Assembly (NCBI RefSeq): GCF_026625985.1
Contig: NZ_CP113116.1
Coordinates: 2,108,001 to 2,172,000 of the forward strand
Length of the DNA: 64,000 bases
Reading direction: 5' to 3'
Origin: Mycobacterium sp. Aquia_213
Lineage (GTDB): Bacteria > Actinomycetota > Actinomycetes > Mycobacteriales > Mycobacteriaceae
The notes below the pieces were generated by a model. It had not been told where the DNA came from and searched no databases. It saw nothing but the letters and a program-made list of their open reading frames with translations. Shown here in pieces: positions 24,863 to 33,571 of the stretch (positions within the stretch are counted from its first letter, which is position 1; each line of letters opens with the position of its first letter). A program made the translations under genes and the position numbers.

Positions 24863-26418
24863 TGACGACCGGAACGGACGTCACCTACTGGACGTTGATC
24901 GCCGAAGCGGCTCAGCGCCAGCCGAATCGGCGGCTTTTCGCCGACGACTATGGCCGGAGTCTGAGCGCACGTGAGCTCCACGATGCCGCATGCGCGACGG
25001 CGGCCGCGTTCGCCGAATGTGGGATCGGCGCGGGAACCGTGGTGTCCTGGCAGCTGCCAACCACGCTCGAGACCGTGGTGGTCATGGGGGCGCTGGCTCG
25101 ACTCGGCGCGGTGCAAAACCCCATCATCCCGATATTGCGGGAGCGTGAGGTTGGCTTCATTACCGGGCAGCTGTCGACCGAATTCCTTGTGGTTCCCGAA
25201 GTTTGGCGGGGATTCGATCACGGCGCGCTTGCTCGGACATTGGCCTCGGATCAGGGCTTCGAGGTCATCACCGTCGACCTGGCGACACCTCCGCTGGCCG
25301 GTGAGCTAAGGCTGCCGCATGCCAGTGCCGATGCGCTGGCGACGACACCCGGTGGCGACAACCAGTGGATCTACTACTCGTCGGGAACCACCGCGGCGCC
25401 CAAAGGGATCCGTCACACCGACAGCACCGTGATCGCCGGCTCGCGAGGGATGGTGGGCGCGATGGGTATCACCGCCAGCGATGTGGACCCGATCGCCTTT
25501 CCGATCGCTCATATCGGCGGGGCCGCGATGGTGGCCGCCGCACTGATGACCGGTATGCGCTTGGCCCTTTTCGAGGTATTCGATCCGGCCGCCACACCGC
25601 GGGCCATCGCGGCGCACAATCCGACCTTCCTGGGCACGGCCACACCGTTTTTCGTGGCTTTCCTGGAGGCGCAGCGGGCCCACGGTGATCAGCCCCTCTT
25701 CGGTGCGCTGCGGGGTTGCATAGCTGGAGGCGCGCCGATCACCGCCGAACTGGGACGACAGGTCCGCGAAACCTTCGGAATGGGCGGCATCGCCAACGCG
25801 TGGGGGATGACCGAGTTTCCCGTGGCGACCTCACCGCCGCTTGACGCCGCGCCCGAGGTGCTCGATTACACCGTCGGTGCACCGGTAGCGGGGGTGAGCG
25901 TCCGCGTGGTCGACAACCAGGAGAACGAACTGCCCGTCGGCCACGAAGGAGAGCTGCGGCTCAAAGGGCCGCAATGCTTCCTCGGCTATGCAGACGCCAC
26001 CCTCGACGCCGACGCGTTTGACGACGACGGCTGGTTGCGCACCGGCGATCTCGGGCTGATCGACACCGACGGCAACGTCCGGGTCACCGGCCGAATCAAG
26101 GATGCGATCATCCGCAACGCGGAGAACATCTCGGCCCTCGAGATCGAAAACGTGCTCGCCGCCCATCCCGCCGTCGCCGATGTCGCGGTCATCGGAGTGC
26201 CCGACCGCAGCGCAGGGGAGCGGGTCTGCGCCGTCGTCGTGCCCACGTCGGCTGACAGTGTGTCATTGGAATCCCTGGTGCAGCACTGCCATTCGCTGGG
26301 TCTGAGCCGCTACAAACATCCCGAGCGCCTCGTCATCGTCGACACCTTGCCGCGCAACCAGTTCGGCAAGGTCATCAAGAAGGATTTGCGCGAGGCCTTC
26401 GGTCGACGGCGGCCGTGA
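24862..26418 (+). CDS. AMP-dependent acyl-CoA synthetase (FadD-like)
   Basis: 518 residues from ATG 24862, overlapping the thioesterase stop by one base. ANL-superfamily motifs are present: P-loop YYSSGTTAAPKGIRH, A5-like NAWGMTEFP, GDLG and the A8 hinge (RVTGRIKDAIIRNAENISA), plus the catalytic lysine near the end (NQFGKVIKKDL). It activates a carboxylic acid to an acyl-CoA via acyl-adenylate; the chain or ring type cannot be read from sequence. It resembles cyclohexanecarboxylate/short-chain CoA ligases. Co-translation with the thioesterase suggests one small operon. Confidence 0.88.
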   Translation: MTTGTDVTYWTLIAEAAQRQPNRRLFADDYGRSLSARELHDAACATAAAFAECGIGAGTVVSWQLPTTLETVVVMGALARLGAVQNPIIPILREREVGFITGQLSTEFLVVPEVWRGFDHGALARTLASDQGFEVITVDLATPPLAGELRLPHASADALATTPGGDNQWIYYSSGTTAAPKGIRHTDSTVIAGSRGMVGAMGITASDVDPIAFPIAHIGGAAMVAAALMTGMRLALFEVFDPAATPRAIAAHNPTFLGTATPFFVAFLEAQRAHGDQPLFGALRGCIAGGAPITAELGRQVRETFGMGGIANAWGMTEFPVATSPPLDAAPEVLDYTVGAPVAGVSVRVVDNQENELPVGHEGELRLKGPQCFLGYADATLDADAFDDDGWLRTGDLGLIDTDGNVRVTGRIKDAIIRNAENISALEIENVLAAHPAVADVAVIGVPDRSAGERVCAVVVPTSADSVSLESLVQHCHSLGLSRYKHPERLVIVDTLPRNQFGKVIKKDLREAFGRRRP

Positions 26419-26566
26419 GGGCCCCGGAACCTCGATCACGCCGGACACACCTGTACCAAAAGGGTTGGGCTATAACCGATTTGAAAGCGATACCGCATGC
26501 GCGGCTTTTTCAAGCGATGTCGACCGAAGCTTCGCGATGCTGATGTGGCGCGTGTGACCGCCGCGC

Positions 26567-27187
26567 CTACAAGCCCTTGGGCGCATCGCGGACGGTCTGC
26601 ACCGCGGCCGCATCGCCGTCGAACTCGACCCGGGCCGCGCGGCCGACCGAGAACAGCAGCAGCTCTTCGGGCGCACCGGTCACCGTAACCGCCGGGCCGC
26701 TGCCCGCAATCAGCACGGTCTTGCCCTCCGGGATGCGCAATGCGACCCGGCCGGGAACTTTCGCAAGCGTCATCCGGGCCATCAGCGGAAGAGTGCGCCG
26801 CAGGCTTTTGGCCAGGGCCGGCTCCAGGACGCGCGGCGTCCAGCTGGGCTGCGCGCGGCGCACGTCTTCGTGGTGGATGAACATCTCGCCAATGTTGGCC
26901 ACCGGGTCGAGCAGCTTCAGCGGCGAGTAGACCGGCGGACCCGACGCGACCTTGTCCAGCAGCGCGTCCCAATCGGTCCGCTCGGCCACGTCGTTTTGCA
27001 CCTTGGCGGTGTGGCCGGCGAAGCGCGAGATCAGGATGCCGGGCGTGGCATCCGGACGATATTCGCGAATCACAAGGTGGGCGGCTAAATCTCGCGTGGT
27101 CCAGCCGTCGCACAAGGTGGGCGCATCCGGCCCGACGCTGCGCATGGTGTCGACGAGGGCGGCACGTTCGCGTTGAGCAACAGACAC
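26567..27187 (-). CDS. TIGR03085-type DinB/mycothiol-isomerase-like metal-binding protein
   Basis: 206 residues from GTG 27187, which has GAAGGGAACTCAG directly upstream; the frame stays open to 27286 without a better start. The helical N-terminal domain carries the metal-ligand pattern of the mycothiol-dependent maleylpyruvate isomerase/DinB group: LCDGWTTRDLAAHL and GEMFIHHEDVRRAQP. A C-terminal beta-rich domain follows (VLIAGSGPAVTVTGAPEELLLFSVGRA). Probably a cytoplasmic mycothiol-dependent enzyme of unknown substrate. It is divergent from htpG, with the start regions about 100 bp apart. Confidence 0.8.
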   Translation of the reverse strand: MSVAQRERAALVDTMRSVGPDAPTLCDGWTTRDLAAHLVIREYRPDATPGILISRFAGHTAKVQNDVAERTDWDALLDKVASGPPVYSPLKLLDPVANIGEMFIHHEDVRRAQPSWTPRVLEPALAKSLRRTLPLMARMTLAKVPGRVALRIPEGKTVLIAGSGPAVTVTGAPEELLLFSVGRAARVEFDGDAAAVQTVRDAPKGL

Positions 27188-27284
27188 CTGAGTTCCCTTC
27201 ACCGGGCGGGCTGACCTGTTCAGGGTAAAGCCCGCCCAGGCCCTCACGACATCGGCGATCGTCAGATCGGTAGATTCGGATCCC

Positions 27285-29210
27285 ATGAATGCGGGTGTTG
27301 AGCAATTGGAATTCCAGGCCGAGGCGCGCCAACTCCTCGATCTGATGGTCCACTCGGTCTACTCCAACAAGGACTCGTTTCTGCGGGAGTTGATCTCGAA
27401 TGCGTCGGACGCATTGGACAAGCTTCGGCTGGAGGCGTTCCGTAACAAGGACCTCGACGTCGACACGTCTGACCTCCACATCGAGATCGACGTGGACAAG
27501 GGCGCGCGCACTCTCACCATCCGCGACAACGGCATCGGCATGACGCGCGACGAGGTCATCGGTTTGATCGGCACCCTCGCCAAATCGGGCACGGCCGAGC
27601 TGCGCCAGCAGCTGCGGGAGGCCAAGAACGAGGCCGCGTCGGAGGAGCTGATCGGTCAGTTCGGTATCGGCTTCTACTCGTCGTTCATGGTGGCCGACAA
27701 GGTCGAGCTGCTGACGCGCAAGGCCGGCGAGAGCGAAGCCACCAGGTGGGAATCGTCCGGCGAGGGCACCTACACCATCGAATCCGTCGAAGACGCCCCG
27801 CAGGGGACCGCCGTCACCCTGCACCTCAAACCCGAAGACACCGAAGACGAGCTCCACGATTACACCTCGGAGTGGAAAATCAGGAGCCTCGTCAAGCAGT
27901 ACTCCGATTTCATCGCGTGGCCCATCCGCATGGAGGTCGAACGGCGCACCCCCGCGGAAGAGGAGGGTGGCGACGAGGTCGTCACCATCGAGACCGAGAC
28001 GTTGAACTCGATGAAGGCGCTGTGGGCCAGGCCTAAGGACGAAGTGTCCGACGAGGAGTACAAGGAGTTCTACAAGCACGTCGCGCACGCCTGGGATGAC
28101 CCGCTCGAGGTCATAGTCATGAAGGCCGAGGGCACTTTTGAATACCAGGCCCTGCTTTTCATTCCGTCGCACGCGCCGTTCGACCTGTTCAACCGGGACG
28201 CCCAGATCGGGGTCCAGCTGTATGTCAAGCGGGTATTCATCATGGGCGACTGCGACCAGCTGATGCCGGAGTACCTGCGGTTCGTCAAGGGTGTGGTCGA
28301 CGCACAAGACTTGTCGCTCAACGTTTCTCGCGAAATCTTGCAACAGGATCGGCAGATCAACGCGATTCGTCGCCGGCTGACCAAGAAGGTCTTGTCCACG
28401 ATCAAGGATCTGCAGTCCGAGCGGCCAGAGGACTATCGCACCTTCTGGACCCAGTTCGGCCGGGTTCTCAAAGAGGGCCTGCTGTCTGACGCCGACAACC
28501 AGGACACGTTGCTGCAAATCTCGTCGTTCGCCTCGACGCACAGTGACGAGGACGCCACCACCCTCGCCGAATATGTCGAGCGGATGAAGGAGGGGCAAGA
28601 GCAGATCTTCTACGCCACCGGCGAGACACGGCAGCAAATCCTGAAGTCGCCGCATCTCGAGGCCTTCAAGGCCAAGGGTTACGAGGTGCTAATCCTCACC
28701 GACCCCGTCGACGAGGTCTGGGTGGGCACCGTGACCGAGTTCGACGGCAAACCGCTGCAGTCGGTGGCCAAGGGCGAGGTGGACCTCGATTCCGACGACG
28801 ACTCGAGCGACGCCGAACGCGAGGAGCGGGAGAAAGAATTCGCCGACCTGCTGGCCTGGTTGACGGAGACGTTGACCGACCACGTCAAGGAGGTCCGGCT
28901 GTCCACTCGCCTGACGGAATCGCCGGCCTGCCTGATCACCGACGCGTTCGGGATTAGTCCGGCGCTGGCCCGCATCTACCAGGCGTCCGGGCAGAACATC
29001 CCGATCGGGAAGCGGATTCTGGAACTCAATCCGGATCATCCGCTGATCACCGGGCTGCGCCAAGCCCACGAAGAGCGCGCCGACGATCCCACCGTCGCCG
29101 AGACCGCGGAATTGTTGTACGGAACGGCGTTGCTGGCTGAGGGCGGCGCTCTCGAGGACCCGGCCAGATTCGCTGAGCTCCTCGCCAATCAACTGACTCG
29201 CACGCTGTAA
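27285..29210 (+). CDS. htpG: Molecular chaperone HtpG (Hsp90)
   Basis: 641 residues, the usual length. GHKL ATPase motifs: E35LISNAS, D81NGIGM and the GQFGIGFYSSF lid region (~125-135). The middle domain has SREILQQ with the catalytic-loop Arg, and the C-terminal dimerisation domain is complete. It is an ATP-driven cytosolic chaperone for stress-damaged clients. In M. tuberculosis (from memory) htpG lies near the Rv2294-Rv2296 genes, relatives of which lie here about 28 kb downstream. No CIRCE or HAIR element was spotted in the short upstream region. Confidence 0.97.
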   Translation: MNAGVEQLEFQAEARQLLDLMVHSVYSNKDSFLRELISNASDALDKLRLEAFRNKDLDVDTSDLHIEIDVDKGARTLTIRDNGIGMTRDEVIGLIGTLAKSGTAELRQQLREAKNEAASEELIGQFGIGFYSSFMVADKVELLTRKAGESEATRWESSGEGTYTIESVEDAPQGTAVTLHLKPEDTEDELHDYTSEWKIRSLVKQYSDFIAWPIRMEVERRTPAEEEGGDEVVTIETETLNSMKALWARPKDEVSDEEYKEFYKHVAHAWDDPLEVIVMKAEGTFEYQALLFIPSHAPFDLFNRDAQIGVQLYVKRVFIMGDCDQLMPEYLRFVKGVVDAQDLSLNVSREILQQDRQINAIRRRLTKKVLSTIKDLQSERPEDYRTFWTQFGRVLKEGLLSDADNQDTLLQISSFASTHSDEDATTLAEYVERMKEGQEQIFYATGETRQQILKSPHLEAFKAKGYEVLILTDPVDEVWVGTVTEFDGKPLQSVAKGEVDLDSDDDSSDAEREEREKEFADLLAWLTETLTDHVKEVRLSTRLTESPACLITDAFGISPALARIYQASGQNIPIGKRILELNPDHPLITGLRQAHEERADDPTVAETAELLYGTALLAEGGALEDPARFAELLANQLTRTL

Positions 29211-29281
29211 GCAGGCAAAACGCGCCCTTCGGTCGACAGCGCCCGCGATTGAACCTTGACCGGAGGGGATAATCACATCGC

Positions 29282-29494
29282 ATGGCCACGTTCCGCGCTA
29301 TCGACCCCCACGGCGAGATAGTCGCAGCGAAGAGTTTCGACAGCGCAGAGGCTGCACACGCATGGTTTATCGACACCATCGCGGGCAGTTCTGAGCTGGG
29401 TTGGCGCATGGAAGTCGACGACAACGGATCCTGGGCATTCTTCGACGACACCGGAGGCTTCACCGCCCCGGCGAGCCGTCGTCGGCGCAGCTAG
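29282..29494 (+). CDS. Small conserved hypothetical protein
   Basis: 70 residues, preceded by GGAGGGG 13 nt upstream of ATG 29282. Soluble and acidic in the middle (DNGSWAFFDD) with a basic tail (SRRRRS). The pattern (MATFRAIDPHGEIVAAKSFDSAEAAHAWF) looks like a folded alpha/beta mini-domain rather than noise. No function is recognised. The last four bases overlap the convergent DUF3556 gene. Confidence 0.7.
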   Translation: MATFRAIDPHGEIVAAKSFDSAEAAHAWFIDTIAGSSELGWRMEVDDNGSWAFFDDTGGFTAPASRRRRS

Positions 29495-31257
29495 TCGGCG
29501 GTGGATAGCCGCTTCGCGGCATCGTGCGTCAGGTGCACGGGGAACTCGTCGCCGGGCTCGGGCCACGGCTGACGCGCCAGCATGTCCGCGACGGTGACGT
29601 AGCCCTCCTCGATCACGCCGGCCTTGGCGTCCGCGATCCGATACCACTGCCGTTGGGTCTGAATGGGTTGGCCTTCCAGAATGACCACCCGGACGTCGCC
29701 CTCGTCGAACTGACAGCGCCGCTGCAAGGCCTCCAACAGTTGCTCGTTGTGCAGGTGGCCTTCGCCGAAGTTCCAGCCGACCAGCGGACCGGCGACGGCT
29801 TCGCCCTCGCGCATCCGGTAAGCGGCTTCGTCGTCGACGGCGCGAGGCAGCAGCCCATTGAGCGCGCGACCATGAGTGTGCATCGAGCGAAAGGCGCCGG
29901 CCTTGTCGATCGTGATCTCGGCGGTCGCCTCGTCGTACAGCCTGGTCAGTTGTTTTGCAGTCAGCGCAGAGCTTTTCACGACGTTGGCTTCGATCTTCTC
30001 TTCGGCACCGGCACGGAAGCACCACACGCTGGTCGCCCAGTTGCCGGCGTAGTAGCGCATCGCGGGCAGGAACGAAAACTGCTGGGGGAAAAGGTTTCCC
30101 AGAACCGGCACCACGGCGAGGGCGACGATGAGGATGGCCAGCAATAGCGGTGATTGAAGGTCCGTCACGTGAATTGCGTTGTAGTGCCCGAACAAATAGA
30201 ACAGCGAGAAGATCAGGAACACATTCCACTCCAACGGAACTCCCATCGGGAGGTTGGAAATGATGTTGAGGTGGAAGATCACCATGAAGGCGATCAGGAA
30301 CCACGCCCAGCGATGGCCGTCCGCAAAGAAGACCAGAACCAGCGGCACCAGGAATTCGGCCGTGGTGCCGCCCACGTGTGCCATCACTTTCGGCACCCAC
30401 GAGGGCCGTAGGTCATTGACCGGGTCGCGGTAGAGCCGGTGTTTGACCCAGTTGAACAGTTTGCTGCGCAATAGCGGGTGATTGCTCGTCATCACCGCGA
30501 CGACGTACGGGAAATGATGGTTGAGCTTGGAGGTCGCCGCCCCCCACCAGAGTGCGAGCATGATGATTTTGTAGCCGGCGATCTGGTCGGTGAAACTGAA
30601 GAAGAACACGAACAGGGTCAGCCAGTAGTGTTCGCCGCGCGCCGCCAGGAACACTGTTTTGTCGCGCAGACCCAGCAGCGCCAGGGCGATAATCGCCGGC
30701 ACCACCAGGGCCGGATTGAGCAGGCCGACATCGCCCGCCGCGGTGACCGGGCCGCCGCGTCCCGCCGATAGCAGTGCCCAGACGCCGGAGGCCAGCACGA
30801 TCGCATAGAGGGCCACGTCGACGATCGAGCGACTGTCGCCGCGGGTGAACGGGACGGCACGCGGCCAGGGTGGCAGACGAATCGTGTTGGGCCGCAGCCA
30901 ATAGAGGAACCCCCCGATCGGGGGCCAGAATCTGGCCGTGAGCGGCCCGGACCCGCAGCCCAGGCCGAGCACCTCGAACAGCAGGGTGAAGACGACGACC
31001 TTCTGGTACACGATCGGTTGCGTCCACCAGTCTTCGATGCGATCCAGACCGCCCAGGCCGGGGGTTAGCGAGATGACCGCCGCGGCACCACCGGCGTAGG
31101 CGGCCATCTTGAGCACATACAGCAGATAGATCGCATACGGGGTGCCGAAGCCGTGCTCCACCCAATGCCGCGTCACCACTTGCATTCGCGTGGCCCGCGG
31201 CAGCGTGGGCCACGCGTCGTGATCGACGTCTGGAAGGTCCGGCGTGATGAATCCCAT
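29491..31257 (-). CDS. DUF3556 polytopic membrane protein
   Basis: 588 residues from ATG 31257 (MGFITPDLPDVDHDAWPTLP). At least eight hydrophobic segments occupy the first two thirds (for example IYLLYVLKMAAYAGGAAAVISL, VVFTLLFEVLGLGCG, IVALALLGL), followed by a soluble C-terminal ~200 residues. It belongs, by recognition, to the DUF3556 transmembrane family found in mycobacteria, of unknown function. Several conserved His/Trp clusters (NHHFPYVVAVMTSNHP, HRWAWFL) are reminiscent of membrane enzymes with metal sites, but I cannot assign one. The frame is open 252 bp further upstream without homology-like sequence. Confidence 0.8.
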   Translation of the reverse strand: MGFITPDLPDVDHDAWPTLPRATRMQVVTRHWVEHGFGTPYAIYLLYVLKMAAYAGGAAAVISLTPGLGGLDRIEDWWTQPIVYQKVVVFTLLFEVLGLGCGSGPLTARFWPPIGGFLYWLRPNTIRLPPWPRAVPFTRGDSRSIVDVALYAIVLASGVWALLSAGRGGPVTAAGDVGLLNPALVVPAIIALALLGLRDKTVFLAARGEHYWLTLFVFFFSFTDQIAGYKIIMLALWWGAATSKLNHHFPYVVAVMTSNHPLLRSKLFNWVKHRLYRDPVNDLRPSWVPKVMAHVGGTTAEFLVPLVLVFFADGHRWAWFLIAFMVIFHLNIISNLPMGVPLEWNVFLIFSLFYLFGHYNAIHVTDLQSPLLLAILIVALAVVPVLGNLFPQQFSFLPAMRYYAGNWATSVWCFRAGAEEKIEANVVKSSALTAKQLTRLYDEATAEITIDKAGAFRSMHTHGRALNGLLPRAVDDEAAYRMREGEAVAGPLVGWNFGEGHLHNEQLLEALQRRCQFDEGDVRVVILEGQPIQTQRQWYRIADAKAGVIEEGYVTVADMLARQPWPEPGDEFPVHLTHDAAKRLSTAD

Positions 31258-31566
31258 GATGGCCTCGTTCCGCGTTGAACCCAGTAGGCGATTACTCAAT
31301 GTAGCGCCACCATGCGATTTCGTCGTGAGCCTGGCTTCGAATGCCCCGATCGAAACTCGACAACCGAAAGACAACACGCATTGCCTTCTGGCTAAGCGCT
31401 CATTGCGAGCCTTCGCTCGCGCGTTGTTACGAAATACGCTGTCGTGACACGTTTGCCATCGCAACCGTGCTCGAAGCGCGGAACGCCAAAGCGAATTCAG
31501 CTCTACCACTTTTGCTTGCTCACGCGATGGTCGTTCATGTGGATGCTTGTTCAGTGAGAGGGCGAA
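31258..31566. other. Intergenic region upstream of MFS transporter
   Basis: About 309 bp separating the divergent DUF3556 and MFS genes. A small hairpin (GCGAGC-CTTC-GCTCGC) lies near 31406-31421. No clear promoter pair or operator was found. Local GC is lower than in the flanking genes. Confidence 0.4.
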
Positions 31567-32868
31567 ATGAGTTCAACGACAGAACAGGTAGTGCCCGTTC
31601 GCCATCGGACGCCGCTCAATCGCTCACAAATCGTGGGTTTCTGGGGGGCATGGACCGGTTGGACGCTCGATGGGATGGATTCGTTCATCTACGCGCTGGT
31701 GCTCACGCCCGCGCTGACCGAACTGTTGCCGCGGTCGGGGATCGCCGCAACGTCGGCCAATGTCGGGCTCGTGGGATCGATCCTGTTCGCCCTATTCCTT
31801 GTGGGGTGGGGCCTCTCCTTCATCTGGGGGCCGATCGCCGACCGCTTCGGGCGGACCAAGGTGCTGGCGGCGACGATCTTCACCTTCGCGATCTTCACCG
31901 GGCTTTCGGCCATGGCGCAAAACGTCTGGGAGCTTGCCACCTTCCGTTTCATCGCAGGTGTCGGGATTGGCGGCGAATGGGCCCTCGCCGGGACTTATGT
32001 GGCCGAGGCGTGGCCAGAGGATCGACGCAAGATGGGCGCAGGCTATCTGCAGACCGGTTACTACGCCGGCTTCTTTTTGGCCGCAGCACTCAACTACACG
32101 ATCGGTGTTCATTTCGGTTGGCGCGCAATGTTTCTGACCGGGGCGGTGCCGATCGTGATCGCGATCCTGATCTTGACGCGAGTGAAGGAGACCGAGAAGT
32201 GGCAGCGGGCCGAGTCGGGCAGCTCAGCCCGGGTGAATCCGTTGCGTGAAATCCTCAGCGTGCGCTACCGGCGTCGCACCTGGGTGGCGTCCGCGCTGGT
32301 GACGATTGCGATCGTGGGGTTATGGGCGGGCACGGTGTACGAACCGACCGCCGTGATTCAGCTGGCGCAGCATGCGGGTATGGGGAAGGGTGACGCGACC
32401 AGGACCGCATCCTGGGCGACGGGCTTGCTGTCCATCGGAACCATCCTGGGTTGTCTTGTCTTGCCGGCGATCGCGGAGCGCATCGGACGCAGGAAGACGG
32501 CTGCGATCTATTTTGCGGGAATGGCAGTCGCGATCACGGGTAGCTTCGGCTGGGCGTTCTATCTGCCCAACGGCCTTGCGCCGTTCATCGCGTGGCTGTT
32601 CGTGCTCGGCTTCTTCGGCGGCAACTTCGCGCTGTTCAGCCTGTGGCTGCCCGAACAGTTCGAAACACGGGTGCGTGCAACGGCGTTCGCGTTCTGCACA
32701 TCGTTGGGCCGCTTTGTCGGCGCGGGCGTGAACTTCTTGCTGGGCGCTGCAGTGCTGCACACACATACCCTCGGCTTGCCCGTTGCCCTGACGGCGGTCG
32801 TGTTCGTCATTGGACTCTTCATCATTCCGCTGGCGCCGGAGACGCACGGCGAGATGCTGCCACAGTAG
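31567..32868 (+). CDS. MFS transporter (aromatic-acid/sugar:H+ symporter type)
   Basis: 433 residues with about 12 membrane segments. The motif A loop GPIADRFGRTKVL follows TM2, and a related RIGRRK lies in the second half (loop 8-9). R-x-G-x-G-G-E-W (RFIAGVGIGGEW) in TM4 is typical of the AAHS/SHS families that import aromatic acids, lactate or sugars with protons. Inner-membrane location is certain; the substrate is not. Start ATG 31567 follows GAGAGGGCGAA. The 3' end overlaps the convergent padR gene by 47 bp. Confidence 0.85.
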   Translation: MSSTTEQVVPVRHRTPLNRSQIVGFWGAWTGWTLDGMDSFIYALVLTPALTELLPRSGIAATSANVGLVGSILFALFLVGWGLSFIWGPIADRFGRTKVLAATIFTFAIFTGLSAMAQNVWELATFRFIAGVGIGGEWALAGTYVAEAWPEDRRKMGAGYLQTGYYAGFFLAAALNYTIGVHFGWRAMFLTGAVPIVIAILILTRVKETEKWQRAESGSSARVNPLREILSVRYRRRTWVASALVTIAIVGLWAGTVYEPTAVIQLAQHAGMGKGDATRTASWATGLLSIGTILGCLVLPAIAERIGRRKTAAIYFAGMAVAITGSFGWAFYLPNGLAPFIAWLFVLGFFGGNFALFSLWLPEQFETRVRATAFAFCTSLGRFVGAGVNFLLGAAVLHTHTLGLPVALTAVVFVIGLFIIPLAPETHGEMLPQ

Positions 32869-33502
32869 GGGAGTCGTCGACGTATGCCGCGGGCCAGCCG
32901 GGAGTAAATGCATGCGGTGGCACCGTGGCGCCGGTCGCCGGCGTGACGCCGGTCCATTCCGCAAGCGCGTCCTCGGCCCAGCGGGCCCAACGGATAACGG
33001 CCTCGTGTTGGCCCATCAGCAGCTTGCCGGTGATCGCCGCGACGGGCAGGCGGTCCGGGAATGGCCCGCCAGTGGTGGCGTACTCCGCTGATCTGTTCAT
33101 GATCTCGGCTAGTCGCGCCTCGGCGTCGGCCCGGATTTCGGCCACCGTCGCGCGGAACTGACTTACGTCGCCGGCGTCGGCGAAGGCCACCTTGATCATC
33201 GCTTCGAATTCCATCCGCATCCCGGCGGCGGGTGCATCCAGCCAGTCGTGCAGCGCGGCGCGCCCGGCGTCGGTGATTTCGTAGACGGTACTGCGCCGTT
33301 TGCCCGTGAAGGTGACCCGCGCGTCGGCCAGGCCGGCGGACGCCAGCTTCTTCGGTTCCTCGTAGATCATGCTGGCCGCCCGGGGCCAAAACCAGCTCAG
33401 CGTGCGCTCCATCTGTTGTGCGAGTTCATAAGTCGTGAACGGCTGGATAGAAAGCAGCCCGAGGATCGCGAAGGATGTCGGGCTCAGCTGCTTGGGAGGC
33501 AC
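32822..33502 (-). CDS. PadR-family transcriptional regulator
   Basis: 226 residues from GTG 33502. N-terminal winged helix of PadR type (SPTSFAILGLLSIQPFTTYELAQQM; TVYEITDAGRAAL wing) followed by the longer C-terminal helical dimerisation domain of the PadR-s2 subfamily. It usually represses a divergent neighbour and is released by phenolic or drug ligands. Here the neighbour is the nitronate monooxygenase gene, and an inverted repeat overlaps that gene's promoter. Start choice agrees with the helix-turn-helix beginning at about residue 10. Confidence 0.88.
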   Translation of the reverse strand: MPPKQLSPTSFAILGLLSIQPFTTYELAQQMERTLSWFWPRAASMIYEEPKKLASAGLADARVTFTGKRRSTVYEITDAGRAALHDWLDAPAAGMRMEFEAMIKVAFADAGDVSQFRATVAEIRADAEARLAEIMNRSAEYATTGGPFPDRLPVAAITGKLLMGQHEAVIRWARWAEDALAEWTGVTPATGATVPPHAFTPGWPAAYVDDSPTVAASRRASPAPAE

Positions 33503-33505
33503 GAG

Positions 33506-33556
33506 TTGACAATACTCCAGATCGGATTAAAGTAAAGATACTCCGATATGGAGTAT
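33506..33556 (+). promoter_or_regulatory. Promoter with PadR-type operator
   Basis: TTGACA at 33506-33511, 16-bp spacer, TAAAGT at 33528-33533. Immediately downstream, at the expected transcription start, is the perfect inverted repeat ATACTCC-GATAT-GGAGTAT (33538-33556), matching the ATACT-N9-AGTAT style of PadR sites. A further ATACTCC half-site at 33512-33518 lies inside the spacer. Binding would block the monooxygenase promoter. Confidence 0.65.
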
Positions 33557-33571
33557 TACGAAGGAGGGGCC

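Noticed and set aside
26436..28655. A very long open frame antisense to htpG
   Set aside because: The forward htpG reading is unmistakable; the reverse frame is a codon-bias shadow typical of GC-rich DNA and has no recognisable domain.
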